Positions 6,717-13,342 of a stretch of DNA of 13,342 nt are shown in pieces. How positions within the stretch are numbered: the first letter of the stretch is position 1; the number at the start of each line of letters is the position of its first letter. The notes beneath the pieces are model-generated. The model did no database searches, was not told where the DNA came from, and saw only the letters and a list, made by a program, of their open reading frames with translations. Origin of the DNA: Myxococcales bacterium (GTDB lineage Bacteria; Myxococcota; Bradymonadia; REDH01); contig JAGWVZ010000048.1 in assembly GCA_018970625.1 (NCBI GenBank), positions 1-13,342 on the forward strand, read 5' to 3'. Both the position numbers and the translations under genes were made by a program.

Positions 6717-8306
6717 TTGGCCAAGGTGCCAAGACTCTCCATCGTCGCCCGCGTCTCGATCGCCGTTCTCGCCGTCGCCCTGGCTTTTGGTCTGGCGCTG
6801 CTGGATGTCGTTCTGGGTGGTCGGGCGCTGGCGGCCAGACTAACGCGCCTGAACGACGAGGTTGTTCCCGTGCTGCGTGAGCTCGACGACATGCGCCGGG
6901 ATCTGGTCGCGCTCACCGAGTTGTCCCGAGAGCAGGACCCCGTCATCGTACGACAGGCCCTTCGGGTAGCGATTCGCCTGCCTGGTTCAGAGCTGGAGCG
7001 CAGCGTCTTCGACGACCTGCACCTGACTGCCTCGCGTCTGGCCGAAGACCCACTGCTCGCCGAACATCAAGGCTGGTGGCTTAATCTGGCGGTCACCTTC
7101 ACCGAATTGGGCGGCCTGCAGGCTCAGGTGCAGGGGCTCATGCGACAACTGCTGCAGACCCTTGAGGCCGACAACCCACATGCCAGCGAGATTCGCGTTC
7201 ATTTGCTTGAAACACTTGGACATTTTGACAAGCGCCTCGCCGATGTGGCCGATCTGGTGCGTGTGCAGATCGACATCGAAGGCGACGCGATTCGACTCGC
7301 CGAAAAGCAGACATTCCGCCGCACGGCCGTGGTGTCAGGATTTGCGCTGCTGCTGGCGACCACGATGATTGTGCTGGTTTGGCGTTCGCTTCGTCCGGTG
7401 CAGTTACTTACCCAGGCGGCAGGTCGCATTCGGCGCGGTGACTACTCGGCCGTACCCGTGCCAACCACACGCGACGAGGTGGGCAACCTGGCAGCGGAGT
7501 TTGTCGAGATGGCCCACGCGATACGCGAACGCGACCAGCAGCTGCGCTCCAAAAACGACGATCTGCAACAGGCGCTGCATGCACTGCTCGATGCGCAGCG
7601 TGCGCGTGTGGAAGCCGAGCGAATGGCAGCCGTGGGCGAGCTCACCAGCCGGATTACCCATGAGCTTCGCAACCCGCTGTCGAGCATCGGTCTCAACGTG
7701 GAGATGCTCGCCGATGAGGTCGAATCACTGACCGGCGATGGCAGTGAAGCGCGCCTCATGGTCGGCTCGATCGATCGGGAAGTTCAGCGACTGATGCGAC
7801 TTACGGATGACTTTCTGTCCATCGCCCGAGGGGTCGCCCGACAGGAGGTCGTCGACATCGTGCCGGTGATTCAGGACGTCGGAAAGCTGATGCAGGCTTC
7901 GTTTCAGCAATCCGGCATTCGCTTTGAAATTCGTGCCGATGTCGCACAGGTGTTCGGCGACGAAAATCAACTACGCCAGGTGCTGATCAATCTTTTCAGG
8001 AACGCAGTCACGGCACTCGGAGAGAATCATCACAACGACGAAAATGCGCGCATCGTTGTGACTGTTGAGGAGTCAGACCACGATGTCTGTATTTATGTCG
8101 ATGATAATGGCCCAGGCGTCAGCGATGAGGTGCGCGCGCGTGTCTTTGAACCGTTCTTCACCACCCGAGCCTCGGGTACAGGCCTCGGACTGAGCATCTG
8201 TCGCGATATTGTCGACGGCCACCGTGGCCACCTGATGCTGGAGTCACCCGGTCCTCTGGGCGGAGTTCGCGTGACGCTCCGCTTGCCAGCCATCGACGCC
8301 GAGTAA
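6717..8306 (+). CDS. Membrane sensor histidine kinase (NtrB-like HisKA, orphan)
   Basis: Autophosphorylates on a histidine and passes the phosphate to a response regulator not encoded nearby. From TTG 6717 the protein is 529 residues. GTG 6726 (MPRLSIVARVSI) is an equally possible start, and there is no in-frame ATG before the first membrane segment. Domains: TM1 about 11-34; a helix-rich, probably periplasmic sensor of about 165 residues without recognised motifs; TM2 about 204-222; HAMP about 223-272 (RPVQLLTQAAGRIRRGDYSAVP); a coiled stretch; HisKA with ELTSRITHELRNPLSSIG, phospho-acceptor His315; then an HATPase domain with N box LINLFRNA (Asn429), G1 DDNGPG (462-467), F box FEPFFTT and G2 GTGLGL (487-492). 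All catalytic boxes are intact. It converges on the HEAT gene, with 24 bases between the stops. The ligand is unknown. Confidence 0.95.
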   Translation: MAKVPRLSIVARVSIAVLAVALAFGLALLDVVLGGRALAARLTRLNDEVVPVLRELDDMRRDLVALTELSREQDPVIVRQALRVAIRLPGSELERSVFDDLHLTASRLAEDPLLAEHQGWWLNLAVTFTELGGLQAQVQGLMRQLLQTLEADNPHASEIRVHLLETLGHFDKRLADVADLVRVQIDIEGDAIRLAEKQTFRRTAVVSGFALLLATTMIVLVWRSLRPVQLLTQAAGRIRRGDYSAVPVPTTRDEVGNLAAEFVEMAHAIRERDQQLRSKNDDLQQALHALLDAQRARVEAERMAAVGELTSRITHELRNPLSSIGLNVEMLADEVESLTGDGSEARLMVGSIDREVQRLMRLTDDFLSIARGVARQEVVDIVPVIQDVGKLMQASFQQSGIRFEIRADVAQVFGDENQLRQVLINLFRNAVTALGENHHNDENARIVVTVEESDHDVCIYVDDNGPGVSDEVRARVFEPFFTTRASGTGLGLSICRDIVDGHRGHLMLESPGPLGGVRVTLRLPAIDAE

Positions 8307-8330
8307 CCCACCGCGAGTGCGTTCGCCACA

Positions 8331-9164
8331 CTACATGTCGTCGGGTAACCGACCGTGAGAGTACCAGCGGAGAGCACGCCGTGCCCAGTCCGCAAGTCGC
8401 GGCGCCGGGTCCTGTTGAGCCGCTTCCAGAAGCGACTCTGCGTTACCGGTGCGATGCCGGGCAGCAGCCTGCACCGCCGCTTCCCGAATCATGGGGTCTG
8501 CAGAGCGATAGGCAAATCCCAGCTCGAAGGCGACCGAGGTATCGCCCATACGCGTTAGCGCGATGGCTGCATGGTCACGAAACGTGCGCTCAACCAGCAA
8601 CGCGCGCAAGACTGGCTGGGTGTCCGACTCCCCCAGCAGTCCGCGGGCCACATCGATAAACACCCGATAACCTTCAAGGTCCGGGTCATCAGCGAGCGCA
8701 ACGACGTCAGGTAACGCCGCCCTGTCCAGCAGCAGCCCCAGCGTAACGGCGGCCTTCAGTCGAAGCACGGGGTCCGTGTGCCGAAGCAGATCCCGCAACG
8801 GCTGCAGCTCTCCGCAACGCCCCAGGCCGAGCGATGCCGCAAAGAGCAGGCCAGGGTCATCGGTTCCCTCTGGCAACGTTAGCAGCTCACACGCTCTCGC
8901 ATCGGCCGCCTCACCCACGTACCAGAACGCCAGTTGACGTACGGACGCGTCCGCTTCGGGAGCCATGGCGAGGCCTGCAAACTCGACCGCCAGCAAAACT
9001 GCTGCTGGCAGAAGGCTATTTTGCAGGGCGGCCTGTTCTTCCGGTGCAACCCCCAGCACCTGTTGAACGAGCCCCTCAGCCTCTGTCGACTGAGCGTATG
9101 CACGCCCCGACCAGCCCGAGAACACAAGTAGCAGTACCGCGACGGCAGACCAGCGGGGAGTCAT
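8331..9164 (-). CDS. Exported HEAT-repeat protein
   Basis: Probably a periplasmic binding or scaffold protein; no enzyme motif is visible. The signal peptide is clear: TPRW, hydrophobic core AVAVLLLVF, cleavage after GRAYA (residue 24). From about residue 60 to the end, the 277-residue protein is made of repeated helix pairs typical of HEAT/PBS-lyase-like repeats: VRQLAFWYVGEA, LLFAASLGLGRCG, DPVLRLKAAVTLGLL, RDHAAIALTRMGD, DPMIREAAVQAAARHRTG and DPAPRLADWARRALRWY. The start ATG at 9164 overlaps the stop of the FHA gene (ATGA, 9161-9164), a classic sign of translational coupling. The two proteins are therefore made together, although one is exported and the other is probably cytoplasmic. Alternative reading: a generic HEAT protein unrelated in function to its neighbour. 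Confidence 0.85.
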   Translation of the reverse strand: MTPRWSAVAVLLLVFSGWSGRAYAQSTEAEGLVQQVLGVAPEEQAALQNSLLPAAVLLAVEFAGLAMAPEADASVRQLAFWYVGEAADARACELLTLPEGTDDPGLLFAASLGLGRCGELQPLRDLLRHTDPVLRLKAAVTLGLLLDRAALPDVVALADDPDLEGYRVFIDVARGLLGESDTQPVLRALLVERTFRDHAAIALTRMGDTSVAFELGFAYRSADPMIREAAVQAAARHRTGNAESLLEAAQQDPAPRLADWARRALRWYSHGRLPDDM

Positions 9165-10594
9165 GAATCCGACCCCGTGTCGCTCGAGGACGCCTCAAGG
9201 ACCATGCGGGCGTGCTCGTGTGTTCTGGTCAGCAGCTGCTGCGCGGTGCCCAGCGCCTGGTCGAGCTTCTCACGCGCCTGAGCAAAGGACTGTAGCACGG
9301 TGCTCTGCCCGGCCTCGAGGGCCTGTAAATCAACCAGCAGCTGTTCCGGGACACTCAACCGACGCCGCAGCGCTGCGAGTTCGGTATCCCGGGTCATCAA
9401 CACTTCGGTCAGGGTCGTAATGCGAGACCGCATCGCGTCCAGATCGTCTTCGGTGGGTCGTGCCTGCAGCTCGGCCTGCATCGAAGCCAGCTGCGCCTGC
9501 AGGGCGTCCACCTGAGAGGTCTCGGGGCGTGTCCGCAGCTCGTCCTGCATCTGGTGAAGGGTAATGAGCATCGCTGCCCGCTCCTGTTCGAGCCTGCGCA
9601 CGCGCTGGACCGACGCCGCGAGCTCGGTCTCGAGCAACGATACCTGCGCGCCGGGACCTGTGGGCGCGGACACGTCATCACTCCGCTCCCTGAGCTGCTC
9701 CATGAGTTCGGTTCGTTCTGCCTGCCACGCATTTTGTAGCGTCTCGAACTCCGCCAGTCTGTCGCGAAGCGCCAACTGCTGTGCGTCACGCTCAGCGAGC
9801 AGGGCAACCAGCTGCTCATTCTGCGACACAACAGCATCCAGTTGCCCGGCGTCGCCGGTGTTCAAGGAGGTCGAGTTGGCGTTCGCGGTGTGCGTATTCG
9901 ACAGCTCCGAGACCTGAAACCGAAGGGCCTCCACGGTGAATTCGGCCTGACTGCGAGCCGCACTCTCGCTGGCAAGCTGCTGGCGCACCTGCATGAGGGC
10001 CGCCTCTGTCGGCGCGTTCGCCAGGTCTTCGCGGAGCACCTGCACCTCTTGCGAGAGCACCGTGCAGCGTCGCTGAAGACTGTCCCGTTCTGCCTCGGCG
10101 CGTTCCAGTGCGGCACGTATCCCATCGAGTTCAGCAGGTCTGGAAACGGCGGGAGGATTGATCCGCTGAGTGAGACCAGCGGCCGGTGGCGGTGGCGGCG
10201 CCGACGCAGCAGGGTTGCTTCCCGACACCTGCTGGCGTGACCCGGATGCTGTTCCGACACGCGGCAATGGTGGCGGCGCCGTCGCTCGCGTGACGGGCCG
10301 TGTGTCCTGAAACTCCAGACGACACTCGCCGATCAAGAGCGTGTCGCCGTGCGTCAGGACGCTCGAAGGAACCCGCGTCCCATTCACCCAGGTGCCGTTA
10401 GAGGATTCGAGGTCTGTGACGACCCAGACAGCGCGCTGTGGATCGTATCGGAACTCCGCATGCTGGCGAGAGATGCCATTCACCGTAATGTGAAGCTCGT
10501 TCGAGGGAACCCGGCCCACACGAACCACCTGGCGTTCCGGTCGCAAGTCGAACTCCCGAGCTCCACTCTGGTCCGTAAAAATCAGTCGCGCCAT
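9161..10594 (-). CDS. FHA-domain protein with long C-terminal coiled coil
   Basis: The N-terminal FHA domain (residues about 1-97) recognises phosphothreonine peptides. Its signature residues are present: G27-R28, N32, ISRQHAEF with S42 and H45, and SSNGTWVNG with N66. A Pro/Ala/Ser-rich linker follows (about 98-155). From about 155 to 465 it is almost entirely charged heptad-type helix (for example ALERAEAERDSLQRR and LRDRLAEFETLQNAWQAER), so it should form a long coiled coil. There is no membrane segment or signal peptide. The start ATG 10594 has GAGG eight bases upstream. Its stop overlaps the HEAT start. It is divergent from the MinD-like/HTH gene and shares its upstream region. By analogy with other FHA-coiled-coil proteins it may be a scaffold that docks on a protein phosphorylated on threonine. 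No Ser/Thr kinase is encoded in the window. Confidence 0.92.
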   Translation of the reverse strand: MARLIFTDQSGAREFDLRPERQVVRVGRVPSNELHITVNGISRQHAEFRYDPQRAVWVVTDLESSNGTWVNGTRVPSSVLTHGDTLLIGECRLEFQDTRPVTRATAPPPLPRVGTASGSRQQVSGSNPAASAPPPPPAAGLTQRINPPAVSRPAELDGIRAALERAEAERDSLQRRCTVLSQEVQVLREDLANAPTEAALMQVRQQLASESAARSQAEFTVEALRFQVSELSNTHTANANSTSLNTGDAGQLDAVVSQNEQLVALLAERDAQQLALRDRLAEFETLQNAWQAERTELMEQLRERSDDVSAPTGPGAQVSLLETELAASVQRVRRLEQERAAMLITLHQMQDELRTRPETSQVDALQAQLASMQAELQARPTEDDLDAMRSRITTLTEVLMTRDTELAALRRRLSVPEQLLVDLQALEAGQSTVLQSFAQAREKLDQALGTAQQLLTRTHEHARMVLEASSSDTGSDS

Positions 10595-10655
10595 GAATGA
10601 CCTCGTACTCGTGCAGGAACGAACAACATCGCGCGCACATGCTAACCGCTTCGGG

Positions 10656-10747
10656 TCAGGCTCGGCAAAGATCGCCGCTTATTGGCGCTGGCAAATCAAG
10701 AGCTGGCTGCGTGTTGCGGCGTCAACGCCACCCTTCGCCGAGCCTGA
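10656..10747. promoter_or_regulatory. Shared divergent control region with an 11-bp inverted repeat
   Basis: TCAGGCTCGGC (10656-10666) and its exact reverse complement GCCGAGCCTGA (10737-10747) flank 70 bases; after one mismatch the match continues for AAG/CTT. Between them is GGCGT-CA-ACGCC (10718-10729), a perfect 5-bp palindrome. The repeat lies in the 167-base gap between the divergent FHA start (10594) and the favoured MinD-like start (10762). It could be a pair of operator half-sites or a leader structure. No clear -10/-35 pair was found for either gene. Confidence 0.5.
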
Positions 10748-10761
10748 ACTTGCCAACCCGC

Positions 10762-12285
10762 ATGCCAGAGCGTAGGCTGGAGGGCCGTTTCACCTCGCAG
10801 GCAAAGCGCACCTTGAATCCACTGGCCCATCAATCCGCTCAGGGCAACCGCCCTCAGCTCATCGCCATTTCAGGTGGTGGTGGCGGTTGCGGAAGGTCGA
10901 CCATCGCCGCTGAGCTGGCACGTCTGGCACTTCGAAAGGGGAAACGAGTTCTGGCAGTGGATGCCGATCTGGACCACCCGAGTCTGATGGTTCGGTTTGA
11001 TTTCGAATCCAGCGAACCTTCCGGTCGGCTATCAGGCGTATTGCCAACCGCGTTCTGGTCCGCAGAAGGTGACACCGACCGGCGCCGTCCCGACGTTACC
11101 GCTCTGGGCCTGACGGGCTCGGGGACGCGCTATCGCGCTCCGCTCTCAGGGCGTGCGGTCATCGACGTCCTTCGTGAGCTGGACTACGACCTGATCATCA
11201 TCGACACGGCGTCGACGCTGGACTCGCTCTCACTCGACCTCACTGTATTCGCAGACGTCCCGGTGATTCTGTGCTCCACCGAGCCGGTGTCGCTGGCGGC
11301 GGCAACACGCTTTGTTCGGGCGACGGTGTTCACAGCCATGCGAGCCGTGGCTGGCACCCCCGGCTTGCAGTCGGCCGTAGCTGACACCGAAGACGCCCTG
11401 TTTCCGCGCTGGTCGTTGCAGGACCTCTTTGATGCCGCCGAGCGGCATGGAACAACCGACCTGGTCAATGAGGCGCTGCATCGCTTTGAGCCGCTTTTGC
11501 TGCTCTCGCAGACACGAGAGAGCGCCGAACGCGAGCTGGGTCAGGTGATTGCGCTGGCATGGTGGTATCTCACCGGTGTTCGACCTCGGGTCGTAGGCGC
11601 GATTGACCATGACCCCCGACGCTGGTTCCACCTTCGTCAGGGCCAGCTGACACCCACCCTGGGGTCTGAAAGCGGCTCGGGGGTACAGTTCGAGGAGGTT
11701 GCCCGGCGCATTCTGGACCCTTCGGAGACCCTGCGCGAGCAACCTCGCAAGAGACTACCCGGTACGCCTGCCGGCCTGTTCCTGTTGGGCATGGACCCCA
11801 ACGCGCCCGCCCCCGAGGTCCGGCTCATGTACCGACGCCTGTGGGAAGGCGTGCGCCGCGATCACGTCGGCACCCAGCGGCTGCTTTTTCCCGCGTTGCG
11901 CGAACGTCTGATCGCCGATCTTGAGACCGCCAATCGCGAGCTGCAAGTCTGGCTCACCGAACGGCCAACCACACAGGTGCCCGCTGTTCCGTCGCGCCCA
12001 CGCGCCCAACCTGGCCAGTCGATTCGCGATGCAAGGACAGCCCGGAATGTCAGCGAGCGCGAGTTGTCGCTCCGAACCAAAATCGGGCTCAAGGCCCTGA
12101 AAGCAATCGAGGATTTTGATACCCGCGAGCTCCCGCGCGCAACCTATCTCAGGCAGTACCTCAAAGAGATCGCGCTCGCGCTCGACATCGACCCCGAGCC
12201 GCTGCTCGACACGTATCTCACCGCATACGCCGAATCGCAGCACGAGCGTGTGCTCCTGCGTACGACACAGACCGGTGACCGCTGA
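10762..12285 (+). CDS. MinD/ParA-like P-loop protein fused to J-like and RodZ-type HTH domains
   Basis: A cytoplasmic protein of 507 residues from ATG 10762. The frame is open further upstream (ATG 10597, 10639), but that part lacks domain character and would fill the divergent control region. Residues 33-300 form a SIMIBI/MinD fold: a P-loop at 37-47 (SGGGGGCGRST), the A' motif VLAVDADLDHPS (Asp67, Asp69) and Walker B LIIIDTAS (Asp148). Relative to GKGGVGKST, the signature lysine is Gly40 and the P-loop lysine is Arg45, so ATP hydrolysis is doubtful. Residues about 338-395 resemble a degenerate DnaJ-like segment (LFLLGMDPNAPAPEVRLMYRRLW) without an HPD motif. Residues 419-485 are a RodZ-type helix-turn-helix (SIRDARTARNVSERELSLRT, then LPRATYLRQYLKEIALALDI). 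A J-like segment before a RodZ-type HTH is known from deltaproteobacterial proteins. Function unknown; a regulatory or positioning role is inferred. Confidence 0.8.
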   Translation: MPERRLEGRFTSQAKRTLNPLAHQSAQGNRPQLIAISGGGGGCGRSTIAAELARLALRKGKRVLAVDADLDHPSLMVRFDFESSEPSGRLSGVLPTAFWSAEGDTDRRRPDVTALGLTGSGTRYRAPLSGRAVIDVLRELDYDLIIIDTASTLDSLSLDLTVFADVPVILCSTEPVSLAAATRFVRATVFTAMRAVAGTPGLQSAVADTEDALFPRWSLQDLFDAAERHGTTDLVNEALHRFEPLLLLSQTRESAERELGQVIALAWWYLTGVRPRVVGAIDHDPRRWFHLRQGQLTPTLGSESGSGVQFEEVARRILDPSETLREQPRKRLPGTPAGLFLLGMDPNAPAPEVRLMYRRLWEGVRRDHVGTQRLLFPALRERLIADLETANRELQVWLTERPTTQVPAVPSRPRAQPGQSIRDARTARNVSERELSLRTKIGLKALKAIEDFDTRELPRATYLRQYLKEIALALDIDPEPLLDTYLTAYAESQHERVLLRTTQTGDR

Positions 12286-12307
12286 CGTGCGCCCTGCCCT
12301 GCGCCAT

Positions 12308-12336
12308 CTGGCAATTCGTGCGTTCGCCAGTTTCCT
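12308..12336 (+). terminator. Weak candidate terminator after the MinD-like gene
   Basis: CTGGCAA, an 8-base loop, then TT(C)GCCAG form seven pairs with one bulged C, followed by TTTCCT. It begins about 25 bases after the MinD-like stop and lies before the small gene at 12374. It would be weak at best. Confidence 0.25.
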
Positions 12337-12362
12337 GTGATACGTTCCCGCCCTCACCCGAC

Positions 12363-12368
12363 GGAGGT
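12363..12368 (+). promoter_or_regulatory. Strong Shine-Dalgarno for the small helical-protein gene
   Basis: GGAGGT, five bases before ATG 12374. It is the best ribosome-binding site in the window and fixes the start of the 89-residue protein. Confidence 0.8.
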
Positions 12369-12373
12369 CTGAC

Positions 12374-12643
12374 ATGAGCAACAAAATCAGCAGCATTCCA
12401 CAGGCCGCACGCCTCGCACGCACCATGGCCTCGGACATTGCCATTTACAACACCGAGAAAATCAAGCGGGGCATCGAGAACGATACCCTCTGGGAAGAGC
12501 TCGCCGATGACCTCCGCGAGGGTCAGCGCACATGGGCAGACCGTGTGAGCGAAGAGATCGTGCAGGGAACCAACCTCCTTGAAAAGGCGCTCGTCGACCT
12601 CGTGTTCGCTCCCGCTGGCAAGCATCCTTCGCGCATCTTCTAA
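12374..12643 (+). CDS. Small conserved helical protein (89 aa), function unknown
   Basis: Reads as an all-helical, acidic, probably cytoplasmic protein: ARTMASDIAIYNTEKIKRGI, ELADDLREGQRTWADRVSEE and NLLEKALVDLVFA. The pattern 'AR..(A/V)SDIA.YN.EKI..GI.N...(W/F)E.L.D.(L/I)EG' recalls a family of short uncharacterised proteins, sometimes fused to zinc-ribbon domains, that is widespread in deltaproteobacteria. This is from memory and no search was run. The protein lacks cysteines, so it has no zinc ribbon itself. The strong ribosome site implies good expression. It lies 88 bases after the MinD-like/HTH gene and 110 bases before the rluD-like gene on the same strand, so an operon is possible. 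It could also have its own promoter, but I cannot point to one with confidence. Confidence 0.85.
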   Translation: MSNKISSIPQAARLARTMASDIAIYNTEKIKRGIENDTLWEELADDLREGQRTWADRVSEEIVQGTNLLEKALVDLVFAPAGKHPSRIF

Positions 12644-12681
12644 GGCGGCTTGCTGCCTGCCTTCCGCTGCTCATCCACCCG

Positions 12682-12731
12682 CCACCGTCGGGGCGGCGAA
12701 GTTTCACCGGACGGTTGTGCCTGAACGGTGG
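12682..12731 (+). repeat. Inverted repeat between the small gene and the rluD-like gene
   Basis: CCACCGT (12682-12688) and ACGGTGG (12725-12731) are perfect reverse complements 36 bases apart. No T-run follows, so terminator function is unlikely. It ends about 22 bases before the ATG at 12754 and could form an mRNA leader structure. Confidence 0.3.
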
Positions 12732-12753
12732 ACCTCCCTGATATCGGTTGATC

Positions 12754-13342
12754 ATGCCCCAGCCACCCGTGGAGACCGGTGAAGACCTCGAGTCCACGCT
12801 CTACCGTGTGGAGCCGCATGAGGATGGACAACGCGCGGATGCCTGGCTGGCACAGCGCAGTGGATTGTCTCGTTCGCGGGCCGCGCAGCTGATCGAGCAG
12901 GGGCTCGCCTCGCGCGATGGCGTGCCCGAGCTCCGGGTATCCCGAAAAGTAAGACCCGGTGAAGAGTGGGAGCTCGCCGTTCCGCACGCCGTCTCTCTCG
13001 ACCTCCTCGCGCAGGACATTCCGCTGACCATCGTGCACGAGGACCCATGGGTCATTGTGGTCGACAAAGCCGCCGGCATGGTCGTGCACCCCGCGCCGGG
13101 TCACCCTGACCAGACGCTGGTCAACGCCCTGCTCTATCATTGCCCCGACCTCGCCGGCATCGGTGGGGTGCAACGTCCCGGCATTGTTCATCGAATCGAC
13201 AAGGACACCTCGGGGCTGCTCGTGATCACCCGGACCGATGAGGCGCACCAGCATCTGGCTGCTCAGTTCGCGGCGCACACCGTCGAACGAAAATATGTCG
13301 CGCTGGCGGTGCAGCTTCGCGGCCCCGGACTGGCTTCGCAGG
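12754..13342 (+). CDS. RluD-family 23S rRNA pseudouridine synthase (3' end outside window)
   Basis: Isomerises uridine to pseudouridine in RNA, probably in 23S rRNA as RluD does. The first 196 residues are seen and the frame stays open to the window end. Residues about 16-77 form an S4 RNA-binding domain (GQRADAWLAQRSGLSRSRAA, then QLIEQGLASRDGV). The catalytic domain follows, with VVDKAAGMVVHPAPGHPDQT and the hallmark GIVHRIDKDTSGLLVITRT, in which Asp149 is the catalytic aspartate. The RluD/RluC/RluA branch motif HR(L/I)DKDTSG makes the superfamily certain; the precise uridine target (RluD versus RluC) is not, so no symbol is given. ATG 12754 has no good ribosome site, but the S4 domain begins at the right distance. 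In many bacteria rluD follows genes for envelope or lipoprotein functions; here it follows the small helical-protein gene. Confidence 0.95.
   Translation, partial: MPQPPVETGEDLESTLYRVEPHEDGQRADAWLAQRSGLSRSRAAQLIEQGLASRDGVPELRVSRKVRPGEEWELAVPHAVSLDLLAQDIPLTIVHEDPWVIVVDKAAGMVVHPAPGHPDQTLVNALLYHCPDLAGIGGVQRPGIVHRIDKDTSGLLVITRTDEAHQHLAAQFAAHTVERKYVALAVQLRGPGLASQ

Noticed and set aside
10597..10761. Upstream extension of the MinD-like protein by 55 residues
   Set aside because: The extra residues are low-quality (Arg/Ser/His-rich), have no ribosome site, and would translate the whole divergent control region including the inverted repeat. A start at 10762 is preferred but not proven.
11755..12444. 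Minus-strand open frame of 229 codons opposite the MinD-like/HTH gene and the start of the small gene
   Set aside because: It overlaps two supported plus-strand genes, one with a strong ribosome site; no domain is visible in it.
12640..13278. Minus-strand open frame of 212 codons opposite the pseudouridine synthase
   Set aside because: The plus strand carries the S4 domain and the HRIDKDTSG motif, so the antisense frame is a shadow.

Overview
This is a 13.3 kb, GC-rich chromosomal window from a Gram-negative bacterium. The exported lipoproteins, the TPR and HEAT proteins with signal peptides, the orphan histidine kinase, and the FHA and MinD-type regulatory proteins with RodZ-like helix-turn-helix domains suggest a deltaproteobacterial lineage such as Myxococcota or Bradymonadota. 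This placement is inferred from gene style; no rRNA is present. I see no mobile element, CRISPR array, tRNA or rRNA.

Layout. At 1-2092 (+) lie the 3' end of an unrecognised gene, a secreted protein with a tail-fibre-like N-terminal module, and a lipoprotein cyclophilin. At 2234-6550 (-) lies a co-directional run, in transcription order: M48 metalloprotease lipoprotein, purA (adenylosuccinate synthetase), exported TPR protein, conserved helical protein. An NtrB-like orphan histidine kinase (6717-8306, +) is divergent from the protease. It converges on an FHA/coiled-coil gene and a HEAT-repeat gene (10594-8331, -), which overlap by ATGA and must be co-transcribed. Divergent from the FHA gene is a three-domain protein (MinD-like P-loop, J-like segment, RodZ-type HTH; about 10762-12285, +). 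It is followed by an 89-residue helical protein (12374-12643) and the 5' part of an RluD-type pseudouridine synthase (12754 to the window end).

The most unusual part is 8331-12643. A phosphothreonine-recognition (FHA) coiled-coil protein and an exported HEAT protein share a control region with a MinD-like protein that has lost both lysines of the deviant Walker A motif and carries a C-terminal DNA-binding-type HTH. Their shared upstream region holds an 11-bp perfect inverted repeat and a smaller internal palindrome. A scaffold or regulatory module is plausible, but nothing in the sequence proves that the genes act together. The other genes are housekeeping (purA, rluD) or envelope proteins with recognisable folds. 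Several candidate terminators and promoters are listed with modest confidence.
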